DNA of 64,000 bases from CAWUEX02 sp038148375 (GTDB lineage: Bacteria > Pseudomonadota > Alphaproteobacteria > Rhodospirillales > Rhodospirillaceae), in NCBI GenBank assembly GCA_038148375.1, contig JAYQVH010000001.1, positions 372,001 to 436,000 on the forward strand, written 5' to 3'. Shown here piece by piece: positions 24,430 through 35,196 of the stretch. Position 1 is the stretch's first letter. Each line of letters begins with the position of its first letter. A program made the position numbers and the translations under genes. Under the pieces are notes generated by a model. It was given only the letters and a program-made list of their open reading frames with translations. It did not search any database and had not been told where the DNA came from.

Positions 24430-25140
24430 GTGCGCGTTAAAGACATCCCGGATTTTTTTAGCCGCTTGCAGGCTTTGGAGCCTGAACCGAAAGGCGAACT
24501 CAACTACGTAAATCCATATACCTTGCTGGTTGCGGTGGTGCTTTCCGCCCAGGCAACGGATGTTGGCGTCAATAAAGCCACGGGCCCGCTGTTTCAGGTT
24601 GTCGATACGCCGGAGAAAATGGTCGGGCTCGGCGAAGCCGGGCTCAAGGATTTCATTAAGACCATCGGTCTCTACAATTCAAAGGCTAAGAACGTCATCG
24701 CGTTGTCGCGTATCTTGATAGACCAGTACGCCAGCACCGTACCCGAGGACCGCGATATTCTGGAAACGCTACCGGGCGTTGGACGTAAGACGGCGAACGT
24801 CGTGCTTAATATTGCCTTTGGCCATCCAACCATTGCCGTCGACACCCACATCTTCCGTGTTGGCAACCGAACCGGCCTGGCGCCTGGCAAGACGCCGCTT
24901 GAGGTTGAAAAGAAGCTAGAGAAGCGAACACCCGATGAGTTCAAGCGTCATGCCCATCATTGGCTGATTTTGCACGGACGGTACCTGTGCAAAGCGCGGA
25001 CGCCGGAATGCTGGAGGTGTCCGGTGGCGGACTTGTGCGATTTCAAACCGAAGACGCTTCCCCCCGATCAGCGGCCGGCCAAACCGAAAACCAAATCCAA
25101 GGCGAAAAAGAAAGCTGTACCTAGACGCCGCAGAAAGTAA
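24430..25140 (+). CDS. nth: Endonuclease III
   Basis: 236 residues from a GTG. The helix-hairpin-helix with the catalytic lysine is LPGVGRKTANVVLN; the catalytic aspartate is in AVDTHIFRV. The [4Fe-4S] cluster ligands are complete: C-x6-C-x2-C-x5-C in CKARTPECWRCPVADLC. It removes oxidised pyrimidines from DNA and nicks the abasic site. An extra lysine- and arginine-rich tail of about 20 residues (KPKTKSKAKKK and RRRRK) extends beyond the standard length and probably adds DNA affinity. The GTG start is inferred from family length; upstream in-frame codons overlap dapB. Confidence 0.96.
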   Translation: MRVKDIPDFFSRLQALEPEPKGELNYVNPYTLLVAVVLSAQATDVGVNKATGPLFQVVDTPEKMVGLGEAGLKDFIKTIGLYNSKAKNVIALSRILIDQYASTVPEDRDILETLPGVGRKTANVVLNIAFGHPTIAVDTHIFRVGNRTGLAPGKTPLEVEKKLEKRTPDEFKRHAHHWLILHGRYLCKARTPECWRCPVADLCDFKPKTLPPDQRPAKPKTKSKAKKKAVPRRRRK

Positions 25141-25145
25141 GCGGA

Positions 25146-25541
25146 CTAGCTTCTTTCTGCGTCAATCACGTCGATGGTGCCTTCGACACGGCCACCCGAC
25201 GAGATCGAAATATTCTTATAGAAAATCGTGCCTTTGACGTGTCCGGATTCAGCGACGTCCAGAGTCTGGCGCGCGCGCAGAGTCCCTTCAAAGGTACCTG
25301 CGATATGCGCATGGCCAACTTCCGCGTCGCCCTTAAACAGCCCGCCTTCGGCCACTTCGATGGGCGACCCTTTCCTAAACGGCTTCAGTGGCGGAGAAAC
25401 ACGTGGCGCACCGACGCCAAGCGACAGTGCTCCGATTTCAGGTGCAGACGATCCAGTCACGCGACCTGCGGCGTGATTACCGCCTGCTGTGTCACGGTGT
25501 GAGGTTTCACCCGATGAATCTGTCATTTTCAAGCCCGACAT
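25146..25541 (-). CDS. Bactofilin (polymer-forming cytoskeletal protein)
   Basis: 131 residues. After an unstructured N-terminus of about 55 residues comes a short right-handed beta-helix core with the repeats characteristic of bactofilins: VAEGGLFKGDAEVGHAHIAG, FEGTLRARQTLDVAESGHVKG, and ISSGGRVEGTIDV. Bactofilins self-assemble without nucleotide into filaments that position cell-wall or surface machinery. The ATG at 25541 is preceded by GGGGAA; an upstream TTG is less likely. It converges on nth with only five bases between the stops. The core is shorter than in Caulobacter BacA, with about five to six rungs. Confidence 0.88.
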   Translation of the reverse strand: MSGLKMTDSSGETSHRDTAGGNHAAGRVTGSSAPEIGALSLGVGAPRVSPPLKPFRKGSPIEVAEGGLFKGDAEVGHAHIAGTFEGTLRARQTLDVAESGHVKGTIFYKNISISSGGRVEGTIDVIDAERS

Positions 25542-25569
25542 GCGTCCCAATTCCCCAAGGCCGAGGCCG

Positions 25570-26229
25570 TTACGCGCCTCTTAACCTGTGAAAGAAGTGT
25601 ACCATGGCCGCGGCGCCGAGCACAGGGGCGATCATGTTGACGATAGGAATTGTTAGCAGAAACGCAGTCGCCCCTCCCATCGCAATGACGCGCGTCCGAT
25701 GGCGCCGCCGCAACGCTGCTGCCTCCTTCGCCCGCATCCTTCGCAGCGCCGCGACCTCAAAATATTCTCGTCCAAGCAGTGCACCATTCAATAGGTAGTA
25801 GACGACGATGTTCACGACGGGGATGAAGTAAAGCGGTAGCGCAAGAATATTCAGCACAATGGTCAGCAGGATCAGCCGTCCCGAGGTGGTGGCCAGTGTC
25901 CCCCATCCCATGGCCAGGGGCGGCTCGAGCCCGGGGTAATGTTTCGCCTCGACGGCATCGGCGACGTCTTCCAGCAAGACCGAGACAAAGCCGCTGACGA
26001 CACCGGGGAATAAAATCAAGGCGATGATTACTGCCGCCAGGCCGCCGAAGACGTCGCCCGCGGTTTCCAGCCAGCCGATGTCGAAGACGGACGTTGCCGT
26101 CAGCCCCCAACTCACAGCTGTAATTAACACCGCGTATATGGCTAGGGTCGCCAGAACGCTTTTCCAGATGACCGACCGGATCCTGGGGTCGGATAACTGG
26201 CCGAAGGCCTTTAAATAAGCGCTGAACAT
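25570..26229 (-). CDS. EI24/CysZ-family membrane protein
   Basis: 219 residues with about four to five hydrophobic segments: VLATLAIYAVLITAVSW, LAAVIIALILFPGVVSGFV, LILLTIVLNILALPLYFIP with VVNIVVYYLL, and ATAFLLTIPIVNMIAPVLGA. LLNGALLGREYFE is the signature found in EI24-domain proteins. Related CysZ moves sulfate, but most alphaproteobacterial members are uncharacterised. It precedes bactofilin on the minus strand with a 28-base gap and is divergent from the PfkB kinase. Confidence 0.8.
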   Translation of the reverse strand: MFSAYLKAFGQLSDPRIRSVIWKSVLATLAIYAVLITAVSWGLTATSVFDIGWLETAGDVFGGLAAVIIALILFPGVVSGFVSVLLEDVADAVEAKHYPGLEPPLAMGWGTLATTSGRLILLTIVLNILALPLYFIPVVNIVVYYLLNGALLGREYFEVAALRRMRAKEAAALRRRHRTRVIAMGGATAFLLTIPIVNMIAPVLGAAAMVHFFHRLRGA

Positions 26230-26256
26230 CGCGGCGCAGGTCTCCTAAGGTGCCGG

Positions 26257-26284
26257 TTGTGTCGCCAAGAAGCGCCGTTATACT
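26257..26284 (+). promoter_or_regulatory. Promoter of the PfkB kinase gene
   Basis: TTGTGT (26257-26262), a 16-base spacer, TATACT (26279-26284). The kinase ATG at 26345 has a strong AGGAGAT ribosome-binding site, so this promoter would give an ordinary leader of about 55 bases. Confidence 0.45.
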
Positions 26285-26344
26285 GCGCCGCCAATCGCCA
26301 CCCTGTCCAATTCAGCGCCTTTTCCGTCAAGATCAGGAGATCCC

Positions 26345-27352
26345 ATGTCTTTTTCCACCAAGGCCGATGCACAGTTCGACGTTGTTGGTATTGGCAGCGC
26401 CATCGTCGATATTATCGCGCACGCGGATGACGCGTTTCTGTCCAACCATGATGCCCATAAGGGCACCATGGTGATGGTCGACGAAAGGAAATCCGAAGCC
26501 CTTTATCAGGAAATCGGTCAAGCCATCGAGGCCTCGGGCGGCTCCGCTGCCAACACCATGGCGGGTATCGCGTCATTCGGGGGTAAGCCGGCTTTTATCG
26601 GCAAGACCAAGTCTGATCAGCTCGGCAAGATCTTTAGCCACGACATCCGTGCCGTCGGGGTGCACTACGATACGGCCGCCAATCCAGATGGCGAGGCCAC
26701 GGCGCGATGTATTGTTTTGGTTACACCGGACGCGCAGCGCACCATGTTCACCTATCTCGGCGCCAGCGGCACTCTCGGCGCGGCGGACATGGATGACAAT
26801 CTGATCGCGTCGGCGAAGATGATCTATATCGAAGGCTACCAGTGGGATTTGCCAGAGACCAAAAAAGCGATCATCAACGCCTGCAAGATTGCTGAGAAAT
26901 CCGGCGGAAAGGTGGCGCTCACGCTGTCCGATCCGTTTGTTGTTGAACGCCACCGCAACGATCTGTTCGATCTGGTCAACCAGCACGTCGATGTTCTGTT
27001 TGGCAATGAGATCGAAATCACAACACTGTTTCGCGCCAACAGCTTCGATGAAGCGGTTGAAGCTCTGGAGGGGCGCGTCCACCTTGCCGCCCTGACGCGC
27101 GGCGCCGAAGGTGCGGTGACCTTTAGCAAGAATGAGCTGATCGTCACCCCCGCGAAAACGCGGGGCCAGGTGGTGGATACCACCGGAGCAGGCGACCTTT
27201 ACGCCGCCGGTTTTCTCTATGGCCTGACGCACGGACATACGTTAAAGAGCTGCGCTGAACTCGGCGCGCTGGCCGCCGGGGAAGTCATTTCACACATCGG
27301 TGCCCGGCCGGAGGTGTCGCTCAAGGATTTGGCGGCCGAAGCCGGTCTTTAA
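26345..27352 (+). CDS. PfkB-family carbohydrate/nucleoside kinase (adenosine kinase-like)
   Basis: 335 residues. The N-terminal GIGSAIVDIIA and SGGSAANTMAGIASFGG are the family's substrate-binding signature, and the C-terminal DTTGAGDLYAAGFLYGL is the PfkB motif with the catalytic aspartate and anion hole. Alphaproteobacterial proteins with this length and MSF.T start are usually called adenosine kinase, which makes AMP from adenosine and ATP, but ribokinase-like sugars are possible. typA follows 35 bases downstream on the same strand and may share its transcript. Confidence 0.9.
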   Translation: MSFSTKADAQFDVVGIGSAIVDIIAHADDAFLSNHDAHKGTMVMVDERKSEALYQEIGQAIEASGGSAANTMAGIASFGGKPAFIGKTKSDQLGKIFSHDIRAVGVHYDTAANPDGEATARCIVLVTPDAQRTMFTYLGASGTLGAADMDDNLIASAKMIYIEGYQWDLPETKKAIINACKIAEKSGGKVALTLSDPFVVERHRNDLFDLVNQHVDVLFGNEIEITTLFRANSFDEAVEALEGRVHLAALTRGAEGAVTFSKNELIVTPAKTRGQVVDTTGAGDLYAAGFLYGLTHGHTLKSCAELGALAAGEVISHIGARPEVSLKDLAAEAGL

Positions 27353-27387
27353 GCAGCACCGCCCGAACCATTGATCGGACCGTCTTA

Positions 27388-29211
<1,824 letters not shown>

Positions 29212-29220
29212 TCTTTGCGG

Positions 29221-30537
29221 ATGCAGTCAACGCCCGCGCACAGTTGGAGCGACACACTCAAGCTTTATTGCCAGCGGCGCATCATCGTCATTCTTTTGCT
29301 CGGATTTGCCGCTGGCCTACCCTTTCAGTTGATGTTTAGCACGTTGACGGCGTGGTTGTCCGAGGCCGGGGTCAGCAAGACCACCATCGGTCTCTTTGTC
29401 CTTACCGGGATTGCATTTTCCTTCAAATTTCTCTGGGCGCCGCTGGTCGACCGGTTGCCGTTGCCGGTCGTTACGCGCCGGATTGGCCAACGCCGCAGCT
29501 GGCTCGCGCTGGCACAAATCGTGTGCGTCGTTAGTTTGGTCCAGATCGGTCTTTCTGATCCTGGGACAGACTTAACGACGACAGCTTTATGGGTGGTCGT
29601 TCTCGCTTTTGCGTCGGCGACCCAGGACATCGCCATCGACGCCTACCGCATCGAGACACTGGAAGAGGACGAGCAAGGCGCAGGCGCGGCTGTTTATCAA
29701 CTGGGCTACCGTCTCGCGATGATTTTGTCTGGGGGAGGAGCCCTGATCCTTGCAGATATCGTAAGCTGGCAGATTGTTTATGCGGTCATGGCAGCGTGTA
29801 TGAGTCTCGGTCTGCTGACAACGCTGCTTAGTCCTGAACCAAAGAGTGTGCCGCGCGCCGAGTCAGGTCATACAGGCGCGCAGCGTTATATTGAGTGGAT
29901 CAAAGAATCGGTCATCGCCCCCTTCGCCGATTTTATGGGCCGGCCAGGCTGGTGGCTGATTTTGCTGTTTGTCGTGTTCTACAAATATGCCGACGGCATA
30001 TGGGCAGCGATGGCCAATCCGTTTTATCTAGAGCTCGGTTTTACCAAGAGCGAAATTGGCGCCGTGTCCAAGACCTACGGCGTAGTAATGACCATCATTG
30101 GCGGGTTCCTCGGCGGTGCGATGGTGCTGCGCTTCGGTATCCTGAAATCGGTTCTGTTTGGCGCAGTTACGATGGCGTTGACCAATCTGCTTTACGCCGC
30201 ACTCGCGCTGATCGAGCCTACGATTCCGGCACTGGTCGTCGTCATCTCGATTGAAAATCTTGCCAACGGCATCGGCGGCACGGCCTTCATCGCCTACCTG
30301 TCCAGCTTGTGCAATCTTGCCTACACAGCGACGCAATACGCGCTCTTATCGTCGTTCATGAACGTCGCGCGCACGTTGCTCGCATCCGGCGGCGGGTGGC
30401 TTGCCGATCAGGTCGACTGGGCGACATTCTTCGTTCTGACCACTATCGCCGGTATTCCGGGTGTCGTTCTGCTGCTGTATCTGATCAAGATGTTTCCGCA
30501 GCATACCCATACGGCGCGCGCGGAAGTTAGGTCTTAA
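29221..30537 (+). CDS. AmpG-family MFS transporter (muropeptide permease type)
   Basis: 438 residues with about twelve membrane segments. AmpG-like landmarks are FAAGLPFQLMFSTLTAWL in the first helix, FKFLWAPLVDRLPLP in the second to third loop, SATQDIAIDAYRIE and GYRLAMILSGGGALILAD. AmpG imports anhydromuropeptides for cell-wall recycling, and family members in alphaproteobacteria keep this pattern. The last codon and the convergent DUF3891 gene share the bases TTAA as stop codons (TAA on each strand, 30534-30537). It starts 9 bases after typA. Confidence 0.85.
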   Translation: MQSTPAHSWSDTLKLYCQRRIIVILLLGFAAGLPFQLMFSTLTAWLSEAGVSKTTIGLFVLTGIAFSFKFLWAPLVDRLPLPVVTRRIGQRRSWLALAQIVCVVSLVQIGLSDPGTDLTTTALWVVVLAFASATQDIAIDAYRIETLEEDEQGAGAAVYQLGYRLAMILSGGGALILADIVSWQIVYAVMAACMSLGLLTTLLSPEPKSVPRAESGHTGAQRYIEWIKESVIAPFADFMGRPGWWLILLFVVFYKYADGIWAAMANPFYLELGFTKSEIGAVSKTYGVVMTIIGGFLGGAMVLRFGILKSVLFGAVTMALTNLLYAALALIEPTIPALVVVISIENLANGIGGTAFIAYLSSLCNLAYTATQYALLSSFMNVARTLLASGGGWLADQVDWATFFVLTTIAGIPGVVLLLYLIKMFPQHTHTARAEVRS

Positions 30538-31322
30538 CCTGTCACAAACCTGACCGTCTGACGTGATACTGGTGTGTCGTCATACAGCTTAGGTCCGTCG
30601 ATGGCCGGGTCCTGCGGTTCTAGCCAGCGGCCTTCGAAATAGACCTCGACGCCATCCGCATTGAAGGGGAACGGTGCCGCGGCATACACACCGGGTTCGC
30701 GTTCAATAACTGTGATGGTGACATCGTCACCGGCGCGGGTCGGCACGTTGTGCACGTCTGTTTCGCCGCGCTCTCCTTCTGCTTTGCAGTGGAAATACAA
30801 AGACAGCGTGTCGAAAAACTGCAGCTGCTTGTATGCCGTCCACAACGTGTTGTCGTCGATGCCGAGTTCAGGACGTTTCTCCTCCTGATAGGCGAGCTGC
30901 TCTTCCAATACTTTTTCGGCAAAAGCTTTGTTGTCGCCCTGCAGCCGTCCGAGAATTCCCGGCGGCGACTTGCCATATTGTCCATTGAGCAGGCCGGCCG
31001 TGTGCATGCTTGAGAGCAGGCCGGCCAGCGCGCTGTGTTCGCCATTGAACTTCGGTGAGCCGCGCATCGTCTTCGATGTGTATTCGAACGGCGTCTGCGT
31101 CAGGTGATAGGGCAGCCCTGTTTCAGGATTGATCAGCACCAGCGCATCGACGGGCCGCCACCCCGCATCGTGATGGGCGATGACATAGCGCACGGACTCA
31201 TCTTCAACCGCGGCGAACACTTCATTACCGAACACGGCGGCCAGCCTATCGGCGAACGCCGTGTGCTGCTCCATGGTCATACAGAAGCGCGCGCCTCCAG
31301 CCGGGTTGTCCTGGACGATCAT
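30534..31322 (-). CDS. DUF3891-family protein
   Basis: 262 residues without signal peptide or membrane segment. It starts MIVQDNPAGG and has TMEQHTAFADRLAA, a His-containing helix, and YVIAHHDAGWRPVDA with an H-H-D triplet. EHSALAGLLSSMHTAG supplies further histidines. The pattern resembles a metal-binding HD-like core, consistent with my recollection of DUF3891, but no activity is established. Its ATG overlaps the phoR stop by four bases, so it is coupled to the kinase, and it ends in a stop shared with the convergent AmpG gene. Confidence 0.75.
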   Translation of the reverse strand: MIVQDNPAGGARFCMTMEQHTAFADRLAAVFGNEVFAAVEDESVRYVIAHHDAGWRPVDALVLINPETGLPYHLTQTPFEYTSKTMRGSPKFNGEHSALAGLLSSMHTAGLLNGQYGKSPPGILGRLQGDNKAFAEKVLEEQLAYQEEKRPELGIDDNTLWTAYKQLQFFDTLSLYFHCKAEGERGETDVHNVPTRAGDDVTITVIEREPGVYAAAPFPFNADGVEVYFEGRWLEPQDPAIDGPKLYDDTPVSRQTVRFVTG

Positions 31323-32746
31323 GCCGCTGTCGCAGGGCGCGCCGCCGGTTGAGCCGATGGTTTGGCCACAGGCAGGTATACCGAAAACGTGGAGCCTTCG
31401 CCGACCGTGCTGTCGATGATCAAATGACCGCGGTGGCGTTTGGTGATGTGCTTGACGATGGCCAGTCCTAGGCCGGTACCACCTAACTCACGCGAGCGGG
31501 CCGTATCGACCCGGTAAAACCGTTCGGTCAGGCGCGGAATGTGCTCGCGGGCAATCCCTCCGCCATAGTCTTGTATGGACACAGAAACCCAAGGTCCGCC
31601 ACCGGCGCCGCTCGGAACCGTGTCCTGCAGGGCCACCGTTATGTCGACGTGCTCCGCGTCGCCTCCGTATTTGATCGCATTGAGGATCAGATTTTGGAAA
31701 ATCTGACCCAGCTCATCCGTATCGCCCAACGCTTCCGGAACATCACCGGAGACTTCCACGTTCAAACGGACATTGCGTTCTCCGGCCTGGCCGCTGAGCA
31801 ATTCGCACGTCGTTTCCACCACCTTCGCAACATTCACAGACTCGGTCGGACGGGTGTGTACCTTCAACTCGATGCGCGAGAGCGACAGCAGGTCATCGAT
31901 CAAACGCGCCATCAGTGTCGCCTGTTTGAGCATGATATCCAGGAACCGCTTCTGCGCGTCGGGGTCGTCCTTGGCCGGCCCCCGTAGTGTTTCGATAAAC
32001 CCAAGCAGGCTCGACAGAGGCGTGCGCAGTTCATGGCTGGCATTGGCAACGAAGTCGGCGCGCATGCGGTCCATCTTCAACCGTTCGGTCAAGTCGTGAA
32101 ACTGCAGGATCACTGCCGTTCCGTCGCTCGACGCTTTCGGCAGCACGCCGATGACGCACCCGAAGCTGCGTTCGACCGGGGCCGGCAACGTGAACCGGGC
32201 CTCGCTGGAAACCCCGGCATTGAGCGCGCGGTCAGTGGCATCGAGCACGCGCGGGTCGCGAATCACGGTGGCCAGGTCACCGCCGCCGAGCTGCCGTCCA
32301 AACAGTTCCGTCGCAGCACGGTTGGCACCGGTGATCTGACGCGCCGTGTCGATCAGCAACAGCGGGTCCGGCAAGCTGTCGAGAATGGCTTTACGGGAGG
32401 TGGCGAGATCGGTGGCCGCATCGCGCCGCTCCTCCCAGGAGTTCTGCAAAGTTGCCAAAGCCGTCGATAGCCGCCGCGCGGCTTCCGAGCCCGAAAACCG
32501 GGGGGCTTGTGCCGCCGGATCCTCAATTAGGTCTTCGGCGTACCGGATCAGGCGTTCGAAATCGCTGAGCAGGGTGAAGCACAGCGACACCGTCAAACCA
32601 AACACCACCGCGTCGGCAAAAATCGCCTCGCCTACCGGCAGGCGCCCGATCCCGGCAAGCACGCCCAGCACCACCCAACCCGGCAGGCTGATCACCACCG
32701 TCCATCCCAAGACCCGGCGAAGTGGCGCCAAGCGCAATCGGCTCAC
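31319..32746 (-). CDS. phoR: PhoR-like sensor histidine kinase
   Basis: 475 residues from a GTG. Two membrane segments (about 12-33 and 41-60) have almost no periplasmic loop, as in PhoR. A PAS domain (about 118-220) follows, then the HisKA domain with the phosphorylated H238 in FVANASHELRTPL, and the HATPase domain with NLILNAIKYGG (N box), DYGGGI (G1) and GGTGLGLAIVKHI (G2). No response regulator, pst or phoU gene is near; the usual partner PhoB is missing from the window. Instead it is translationally coupled to maeB upstream (GTGA overlap) and DUF3891 downstream (ATGA). The PhoR label rests on architecture. Confidence 0.85.
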   Translation of the reverse strand: MSRLRLAPLRRVLGWTVVISLPGWVVLGVLAGIGRLPVGEAIFADAVVFGLTVSLCFTLLSDFERLIRYAEDLIEDPAAQAPRFSGSEAARRLSTALATLQNSWEERRDAATDLATSRKAILDSLPDPLLLIDTARQITGANRAATELFGRQLGGGDLATVIRDPRVLDATDRALNAGVSSEARFTLPAPVERSFGCVIGVLPKASSDGTAVILQFHDLTERLKMDRMRADFVANASHELRTPLSSLLGFIETLRGPAKDDPDAQKRFLDIMLKQATLMARLIDDLLSLSRIELKVHTRPTESVNVAKVVETTCELLSGQAGERNVRLNVEVSGDVPEALGDTDELGQIFQNLILNAIKYGGDAEHVDITVALQDTVPSGAGGGPWVSVSIQDYGGGIAREHIPRLTERFYRVDTARSRELGGTGLGLAIVKHITKRHRGHLIIDSTVGEGSTFSVYLPVAKPSAQPAARPATAA

Positions 32747-35028
32747 AATAGCGTCTCCGTTTTTAAGGCTCCATGAGCGGCCATCAGGGCCATCTGCACC
32801 AGATCCGAGACGCTGGCTGTCATGGAGACGATCTGGGCCGGCTTCGACAGCCCCATCAGAATCGGACCCACATTGGTGCCAAGCCCGTACATACCGACCA
32901 GTTTCGTCGAAATATTCGCGGCATGCAGACCCGGCATGAGCAACACATTCGCGGGTCCGGAAAGGCGGCAGAACGGGTAAAGCTGCGCGCGCTTGGCCCC
33001 GAGTGCCGTCTCCACGCCCATTTCCCCGTCGTATTCGAAATCCGCGCCTTCGCGGTCGAGAATGGAGACGGCTTCGCGAATGCGCTCGGCAATGCCACCC
33101 GGCGGGTTACCGAAATTGGAATAAGATAAAAACGCGACCCTCGGTTCGTGTCCCATTGAGCGCGCCAGCGCGGCAGTTTGGCGTGCCATTTGAGTCAGAT
33201 CGCGCGGCTCGGGCCGTTCCTTGACGGCGGTGTCGGCGACGAACAGGGTGCGGCCGTGACCGATCAACATGGTGACGGCAAACACCAGCTCGCCGGTGCG
33301 CGGCGCGATAACTTTGCGCACATCGTCAAGCGCTGTGTGATAACCGCGCGTCAGGCCCGTAACCATGGCGTCCGCATGACCGGCATCAATCATGCACGCG
33401 GCGAACACGTTGCGGTCCTGATTGACCATGCGCTGACAGTCTCGCAGCAGGGCGCCGCGCCGTTGCAGGCGGGCGTATAGGGTCTTCAGGTACGTCTCGT
33501 TGTGGACGGACTCTTTGGCATTGGTGATGACAATTCCTTCCAGATCGTCTTCACGAACGCCCATGTCTGCGATCGCCTCTTCGATCTTGCGGCGGCGCGC
33601 AACCAATATGGCCTCACCGTATCCCGCATTGCGGAAAGCGATGGCAGCTCGGATGGCGCGCTCTTCTTCACCTTCGGCGAACACCACCCGGCGGGGATGG
33701 CGCGCCACTTCGGCAGAAATCACTTGCAGGCTCGTGACCGTCGGATCAAGACGCGCCGACAGCTCGGTCCGGTACGCATCCATGTCCTCAATTGGTTTCT
33801 GGGCGACGCCCGACTCCATCGCCGCTTGTGCGACCGCGGGTGGCACCGCCGCAATCAGACGCGGATCGAATGGCACAGGAATGATGTAGTCGCGTCCGTA
33901 TTTGAGTTTGCGGCCCGAGTAGGCCGCCGCGACTTCGTCCGGCACATCTTCGCGTGCGAGGTCGGCGAGCGCACGGGCGGCCGCGATCTTCATTTCGTCA
34001 TTGATCGTGGTCGCGCGAACGTCCAGCGCACCGCGGAAGATAAACGGAAAGCCGAGCACGTTGTTAATCTGGTTCGGATAGTCGGAGCGCCCGGTCGCCA
34101 TGATCACGTCATCGCGTACGGTTTCGACCTCTTCCGGTGTAATCTCCGGGTCAGGATTGGCCATGGCGAAGATGATCGGCTGTTTGGCCATTGACTTGAC
34201 CATCTCCGGCGTTACCGCGCCCTTGACCGAAAGTCCGAAAAACGCGTCCGCGCCGTCCATCGCATCGGCCAATGTTCTCCGGTCGGTATCAACCGCGTGG
34301 GCCGACTTCCACTGGTTCATGCCGTCTTCGCGACCCTTATAAATCACACCTTTGGAATCACACATGATGACATGGTCGTTGGGCACGCCCATCGCTTTGA
34401 CGAGCTCAACGCAGGCAATGGCAGCCGCGCCCGCTCCGTTGACGACGATGCGAATGTCTTCAACGCTTCGCCCCGTCAAACTGCAGGCGTTGAACAGTCC
34501 GGCAGCAGCAATGATCGATGTGCCGTGCTGATCGTCGTGGAACACGGGAATGTTCATGAGTTCGCGCAGCCGCTGCTCGATGATGAAACACTCAGGCGCC
34601 TTGATATCTTCGAGATTGATGCCGCCGAACGTCGGCCCCAGGTATCGTACGCAGTTGACGAACTCGTCGACATCGCGCGTGTCCACTTCCAGGTCGATGC
34701 CGTCCACATCGGCAAAGCGCTTGAACAGCACAGCCTTGCCCTCCATCACCGGCTTGGCGGCGGCGGCGCCCAGATCGCCGAGTCCCAACACCGCCGTTCC
34801 ATTGGAAATGACGGCAACCAGATTTCCACGCGCGGTGTAATCGTAGACCTTGGCCGGGTCAGCGGCGATTTCGCGGCAGGGCGCGGCGACACCCGGTGAA
34901 TACGCCAGAGCGAGGTCGCGCTGCGTCGTCAGCGGTTTGGTGGCGTGAATCTCGATTTTGCCCGGCCGCCCGGAGGCGTGCATGTCCAGCGCGTCTTGGT
35001 CGAGATTGCGGGCTGTCGTATTGCTCAT
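32743..35028 (-). CDS. maeB: NADP-dependent malic enzyme MaeB, fused to a phosphotransacetylase-like domain
   Basis: 761 residues. The malic enzyme half (1-430) has LALAYSPGVAAPC, VFHDDQHGTSI for metal binding and VVNGAGAAAIACVEL for NADP. The C-terminal ~330 residues look like phosphate acetyltransferase (RRVVFAEGEEERAIRAA, VTGLTRGYHTALDDV, LGTNVGPILMGLSKP); in MaeB this part is regulatory, sensing acetyl-CoA, and lacks clear transacetylase activity. The enzyme converts malate to pyruvate and NADPH. ATG at 35028; phoR begins inside its stop codon. This coupling of carbon metabolism and a phosphate-type sensor is unusual. Confidence 0.96.
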   Translation of the reverse strand: MSNTTARNLDQDALDMHASGRPGKIEIHATKPLTTQRDLALAYSPGVAAPCREIAADPAKVYDYTARGNLVAVISNGTAVLGLGDLGAAAAKPVMEGKAVLFKRFADVDGIDLEVDTRDVDEFVNCVRYLGPTFGGINLEDIKAPECFIIEQRLRELMNIPVFHDDQHGTSIIAAAGLFNACSLTGRSVEDIRIVVNGAGAAAIACVELVKAMGVPNDHVIMCDSKGVIYKGREDGMNQWKSAHAVDTDRRTLADAMDGADAFFGLSVKGAVTPEMVKSMAKQPIIFAMANPDPEITPEEVETVRDDVIMATGRSDYPNQINNVLGFPFIFRGALDVRATTINDEMKIAAARALADLAREDVPDEVAAAYSGRKLKYGRDYIIPVPFDPRLIAAVPPAVAQAAMESGVAQKPIEDMDAYRTELSARLDPTVTSLQVISAEVARHPRRVVFAEGEEERAIRAAIAFRNAGYGEAILVARRRKIEEAIADMGVREDDLEGIVITNAKESVHNETYLKTLYARLQRRGALLRDCQRMVNQDRNVFAACMIDAGHADAMVTGLTRGYHTALDDVRKVIAPRTGELVFAVTMLIGHGRTLFVADTAVKERPEPRDLTQMARQTAALARSMGHEPRVAFLSYSNFGNPPGGIAERIREAVSILDREGADFEYDGEMGVETALGAKRAQLYPFCRLSGPANVLLMPGLHAANISTKLVGMYGLGTNVGPILMGLSKPAQIVSMTASVSDLVQMALMAAHGALKTETLL

Positions 35029-35196
35029 GAGCGGTATCCAGTTGAAAGTCTATATATGTACGCAGTGTTCACTTAAACCCAACAGTATGGCGGGAAGCAA
35101 GGGCAGGGACGTCCCGGCGCCTGCCGGTGAGCCGCGGCCAGACGCGGTTCGCAGAGCGTTTTCCCGAAGCGGCGACTGCGCTAGTCTGCCCTCATT

